A DNA stretch of 7,328 bases from Nitrososphaerota archaeon (GTDB lineage: Archaea > Thermoproteota > Nitrososphaeria > Nitrososphaerales > JAPUIC01), in assembly GCA_027297425.1 (NCBI GenBank), contig JAPUIC010000024.1, positions 1 to 7,328 of the forward strand. The letters run 5' to 3'. The notes beneath the pieces were generated by a model that saw only the letters and a list, made by a program, of their open reading frames with translations, searched no databases and was not told the DNA's origin. Below, in pieces: positions 5,054-7,328 of the stretch (the first letter of the stretch is position 1; each line of letters begins with the position of its first letter). Position numbers and translations under genes: made by a program.

Positions 5054-5810
5054 CGTACTTAGCTACATAGGAATATATCACCTTTATGAAACTTTTTTGG
5101 AGAGGCAAGTAAAGAAGAAAGCCCTTCCCGGGAACATCGGAATAATACTAGACAACAATGGAGGGGATGAATCTAAGAGGTCCGTTTCCGAACACTCATC
5201 TCACGCTATCAATGTGAACTATAAGACAAAATCAATCATTGAATGGTGTCAAATTCTAGGGATAAAGATAGTTACTCTATTAGCTCTTCCACCGGCGAGG
5301 AATGGTAGCGATTATACCAATATCGAACAAGAGCTGTATAACTTGTTGCGTGACGATGGGTTATTTCATCGTCATAAGCTACGAGTGAAAGGTTTGGGCG
5401 ATATTAATCGATTCCCATCAAGTATTCGAAAGACACTTTCAGAGCTGGAGGGTGCTACATCAAAGTACAACGAAAATTTCCTAAATATTGCGGTGGAGAA
5501 CGGCGGAAGGCTAGAAATTATTGAGGTAGTACGAGCGTTAGCAGAGAAGGTCAGTAGGGGTGAATTGGAACCTCAGAATATTGACGCATCACTTATGGAG
5601 GATCATCTCTTCACTGCGCATTTGCCTCAACAAAATCCCGATCTGATCATTCGAACATCCGGCGAAGAAAGATTAACTGATTTCTTTCTCTGGCAGAGTG
5701 CGTACAGTGAACTGGTATTCCTAGATGTATATTGGCCTGCCTTTAGAAAAATCGATCTGATGCGGGCCATAAGAACATATCAAAATAGAGTTAGGAGATT
5801 TGGTCAGTAA
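5043..5810 (+). CDS. Cis-prenyltransferase (UppS) family protein with a divergent active site
   Basis: Homologue of undecaprenyl/polyprenyl diphosphate synthases, which add isopentenyl units in cis to make glycosyl carrier lipids. From TTG 5043 it is 255 residues; AGAAGG (5027-5032) lies 10 nt upstream and the protein then begins where the archaeal family does (LLSSVLSYIGIYHLYE). An ATG at 5004 would add 13 residues, lacks a Shine-Dalgarno and overlaps DUF373 by 50 bp. The C-terminal half is well conserved: NIAVENGGR (148-156), PDLIIRTSGEERLTDFFLWQ (199-218) and SAYSELVF, keeping the two diphosphate-binding arginines. The N-terminal half is not: the usual DGN(G/R)R reads DNNGG (catalytic-type Asp37 kept, arginine lost), the GHxxG element is not recognisable, and the SxEN motif is replaced by LPPARN. 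It may be an altered enzyme or the partner subunit of a heteromeric synthase; family membership is sure, activity is not. Confidence 0.85.
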   Translation: MLSSVLSYIGIYHLYETFLERQVKKKALPGNIGIILDNNGGDESKRSVSEHSSHAINVNYKTKSIIEWCQILGIKIVTLLALPPARNGSDYTNIEQELYNLLRDDGLFHRHKLRVKGLGDINRFPSSIRKTLSELEGATSKYNENFLNIAVENGGRLEIIEVVRALAEKVSRGELEPQNIDASLMEDHLFTAHLPQQNPDLIIRTSGEERLTDFFLWQSAYSELVFLDVYWPAFRKIDLMRAIRTYQNRVRRFGQ

Positions 5811-5880
5811 TGAAATACGCTACATCGCGTAAGGATTAGCTACATCTATTAGGGCATTTACTATTGGGAACGGAGAGAAC

Positions 5881-6885
5881 TTGTCAGTTCTGGTTATAGT
5901 CGGAGGTTTTTTCGGAGATGAGGGGAAGGGGAAGATAGTTTCATACCTGGCTCTAAAGGACAAACCCGATGCAGTAATTCGAGGCGGTGTAGGTCCAAAT
6001 GCGGGTCATACAGTGGTTCATAACGGGATTCCTTTAAAACTCAGATTACTCCCCAGTGCGGTCGTTAGTCCTGAAACTAAACTTATGATTGGAGCGGGAG
6101 TTTCGATCAACACCGATGTTCTTCTTAGCGAGATTAAGGAATTTTCAGTCGAGTCGCGCGTCTTAATCGACAGAAATTGTTTGATTATCACTGATGAGCA
6201 TATACGTAGGGATGCCTCTGATCATCTTAAGGGCACGGTAGGAACAACGGGAACAGGCACCGGCCCCGCCAATGCAGACAGAGCCTTGAGATTAGCCAAG
6301 TTAGCCGGGGATGAGGCATCGTTATCAGATTACATAGGAAGTGTTTCTTCTGAAGCACATACCATCATCAAGCAAGGAGGGACTATACACGCGGAAGGGA
6401 GTCAGGGCACATTCCTTTCTCTTTATCATGGTAATTACCCCTACGTGACATCTAAAGATGTTACGGCTTCAGCGATTTGTTCAGATATTGGGATCGGGCC
6501 ATGTCATGTACAGGACGTCCTCGTCGTTCTAAAATCATATGTAACTAGAGTAGGTAGTGGAGATTTACCGGGGGAATTGAATGAACAGGAAATACAGAGT
6601 AGAGGATGGTCCGAAAGCGGAACAGTTACTGGTAGGTCAAGGCGAGCAGCACCTTTTGACTTTGAACTCGCAAGGAAGGCTATCGCGTTGAATAGTGCGA
6701 CAATGCTAGCCGTTACCAAACTTGACACACTATATCCCGCGGCAGGGGGCGTACGAGAATTTAACAAGTTACCGGAGGATGCACGTAGATTTGTCAATGA
6801 TCTAGAGAAGGAACTTGATCTTCAAATATCTCTAATAGGAACAGGACCAGATACCATGGATATTATAGACCGGAGAGAGCCTTAA
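5881..6885 (+). CDS. purA: Adenylosuccinate synthetase (archaeal short form)
   Basis: A 334-residue enzyme joining IMP and aspartate with GTP to make adenylosuccinate, the first committed step to AMP, in the cytoplasm. The family's GTP loop GDEGKGK is at 12-18 with the catalytic-type Asp13. GPNAGHT (38-44) supplies the catalytic His43. GTTGTGTGPANADR (121-134) and EGSQGTFLS (172-180) bind IMP; VTSKDVTASA follows at 189-198; TRVGSGDLPGEL (222-233) and SGTVTGRSRR (246-255) are the C-terminal signature. The length matches archaeal PurA, which lacks segments of the roughly 430-residue bacterial enzyme. The start is TTG, chosen because it begins directly before the first beta strand (VLVIVGG), with GGAG at 5872-5875 upstream. 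It lies 70 bp after the cis-prenyltransferase gene; that gap holds a direct repeat gctacatc (5819-5826, 5839-5846) of unknown meaning. Confidence 0.97.
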   Translation: MSVLVIVGGFFGDEGKGKIVSYLALKDKPDAVIRGGVGPNAGHTVVHNGIPLKLRLLPSAVVSPETKLMIGAGVSINTDVLLSEIKEFSVESRVLIDRNCLIITDEHIRRDASDHLKGTVGTTGTGTGPANADRALRLAKLAGDEASLSDYIGSVSSEAHTIIKQGGTIHAEGSQGTFLSLYHGNYPYVTSKDVTASAICSDIGIGPCHVQDVLVVLKSYVTRVGSGDLPGELNEQEIQSRGWSESGTVTGRSRRAAPFDFELARKAIALNSATMLAVTKLDTLYPAAGGVREFNKLPEDARRFVNDLEKELDLQISLIGTGPDTMDIIDRREP

Positions 6886-6889
6886 AGAC

Positions 6890-6895
6890 TTTATA
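6890..6895 (+). promoter_or_regulatory. TATA box of the eL22-like gene
   Basis: TTTATA is centred about 30 bp before the ATG at 6923 and begins only 5 bp after the purA stop. Transcription would start near or just before the ATG, and no Shine-Dalgarno is present, so the mRNA is probably leaderless or nearly so and transcribed independently of purA. Confidence 0.5.
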
Positions 6896-6922
6896 GATCA
6901 CTATTAATGGACCGAGCGCAAG

Positions 6923-7328
6923 ATGAAAATAACATTAGGTAAGCTTGAAAAATCAGGTCAAGATCTCTCGGCATTCCTGGGAGAAAAATTAGGTTTAGAG
7001 TTGACCGCCGAGGGCGGGGAGATAGACATAGAATCTCAGACGAACGATTTCAAAAATTCTACAGTGAAAACGTATCTTAAACGATATTTGTATTTACGTG
7101 GTTTTAAAGGACAGTACAGAGCATCTGCGGATCAAGGTTCTCTAAAGATTCTTGAGCTTAAGAGCGTTGAAGATGACGAGGAAAAGACAAAAGCACCTGA
7201 AAAGAAGGAAATAGAGAAGGAGTCCAAGCAACCAGATATCTCAAAGACTGAAGAAACAGCTTCAAAGACTGAAGAAACAGCTTCAAAGACTGAAGAAACA
7301 GCTTCAAAGACTGAAGAAACAGCTTCAA
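6923..7328 (+). CDS. Candidate eL22 (L22e-like) ribosomal protein, partial at 3' end
   Basis: 135 codons are visible with no stop before the window edge. Residues about 1-88 form a small domain whose order matches eukaryotic eL22 as I remember it: DLSAFLGEKLG (compare FEQFLQERI), a beta strand GGEIDIESQ, NSTVKTYLKRYLYLRGFKGQYRA (compare the basic helix YLKYLTKKYLKKNNL followed by RDWLRV), a final strand SLKILELK (compare YELRYFQI), then an acidic run EDDEE where human eL22 has an acidic tail. Residues from about 89 on are low-complexity and charged, ending in four exact SKTEETA repeats. The ATG at 6923 is preferred from its TATA spacing; the ATG at 6907 is out of frame. If correct, it binds rRNA in the large subunit. 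Identity rests on motif order and needs a profile search; an unrelated small RNA-binding protein is the alternative. Confidence 0.6.
   Translation, partial: MKITLGKLEKSGQDLSAFLGEKLGLELTAEGGEIDIESQTNDFKNSTVKTYLKRYLYLRGFKGQYRASADQGSLKILELKSVEDDEEKTKAPEKKEIEKESKQPDISKTEETASKTEETASKTEETASKTEETAS
7241..7328 (+). repeat. Perfect 21-bp tandem repeat, four full copies plus a partial, running off the window
   Basis: The unit tcaaagactgaagaaacagc plus a final t repeats at 7241-7261, 7262-7282, 7283-7303 and 7304-7324, with the first four bases of a fifth copy at the edge. The copies are identical at the DNA level and in frame, encoding SKTEETA each time. DNA-level identity points to recent expansion by slippage or unequal recombination, or to assembly uncertainty at a contig end. 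Confidence 0.95.

Noticed and set aside
5819..5846. Direct repeat gctacatc in the gap before purA as a regulator operator.
   Set aside because: Only eight bases, two copies, 20 bp apart, with no promoter clearly placed beside it; chance cannot be excluded.
6504..6797. Minus-strand open frame of 97 codons inside purA.
   Set aside because: It is a shadow of the conserved C-terminal PurA coding sequence, which carries clear family motifs.
1..7328. A new defence, mobile or biosynthetic system.
   Set aside because: All complete genes fall into housekeeping or widespread archaeal families, or are single small proteins. There are no integrases, transposases, CRISPR repeats, toxin-antitoxin pairs or linked biosynthetic enzymes.

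Overview
The window looks archaeal. The evidence is an ATP-dependent DNA ligase of the long archaeal/eukaryotic type, an EndA-family tRNA-splicing endonuclease, the short archaeal form of adenylosuccinate synthetase, a DUF373 membrane protein (an archaeal family), TATA boxes about 27 bp upstream of start codons, and a tRNA gene broken by two tiny introns with bulge-helix-bulge (BHB) splice sites. Introns outside the anticodon loop, together with a candidate eL22 ribosomal protein, point to the TACK/Thermoproteota side (for example Bathyarchaeia- or Caldarchaeales-like lineages) or possibly Asgard relatives. The sequence alone does not fix the lineage.

The layout is two divergent blocks around an intergenic promoter region at 3780-3922. 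The minus-strand block reads leftward: DNA ligase (3779-2013), a DUF47/PhoU-like helical protein (1954-1271), tRNA-splicing endonuclease (1264-698), tRNA-Thr(GGU) with two introns (621-515), and a small winged-helix-like protein with a C-terminal membrane anchor (458-69). The plus-strand block reads rightward: a DUF373 multi-pass membrane protein (3923-5053), an overlapping cis-prenyltransferase homologue with an unusual active site (5043-5810), PurA (5881-6885), and the start of a candidate eL22 gene (from 6923). The last gene runs off the window inside a perfect 21-bp tandem repeat.

Functionally this is mostly information-processing and core metabolism: nick sealing, tRNA maturation, the first step from IMP to AMP, polyprenyl carrier lipid synthesis and probably translation. 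The endonuclease gene lies just upstream of a tRNA that needs it: both BHB sites fit cleavage by this enzyme family, and removing 15 nt and 17 nt gives a perfect 75-nt tRNA-Thr.

The points most worth a second look are the doubly interrupted tRNA-Thr, the cis-prenyltransferase that has lost its N-terminal substrate motifs but kept the C-terminal ones, and the eL22-like protein with an expanding SKTEETA tail. No mobile element, CRISPR array, defence system or secondary-metabolite cluster is visible. I found no coherent undescribed multi-gene system here.
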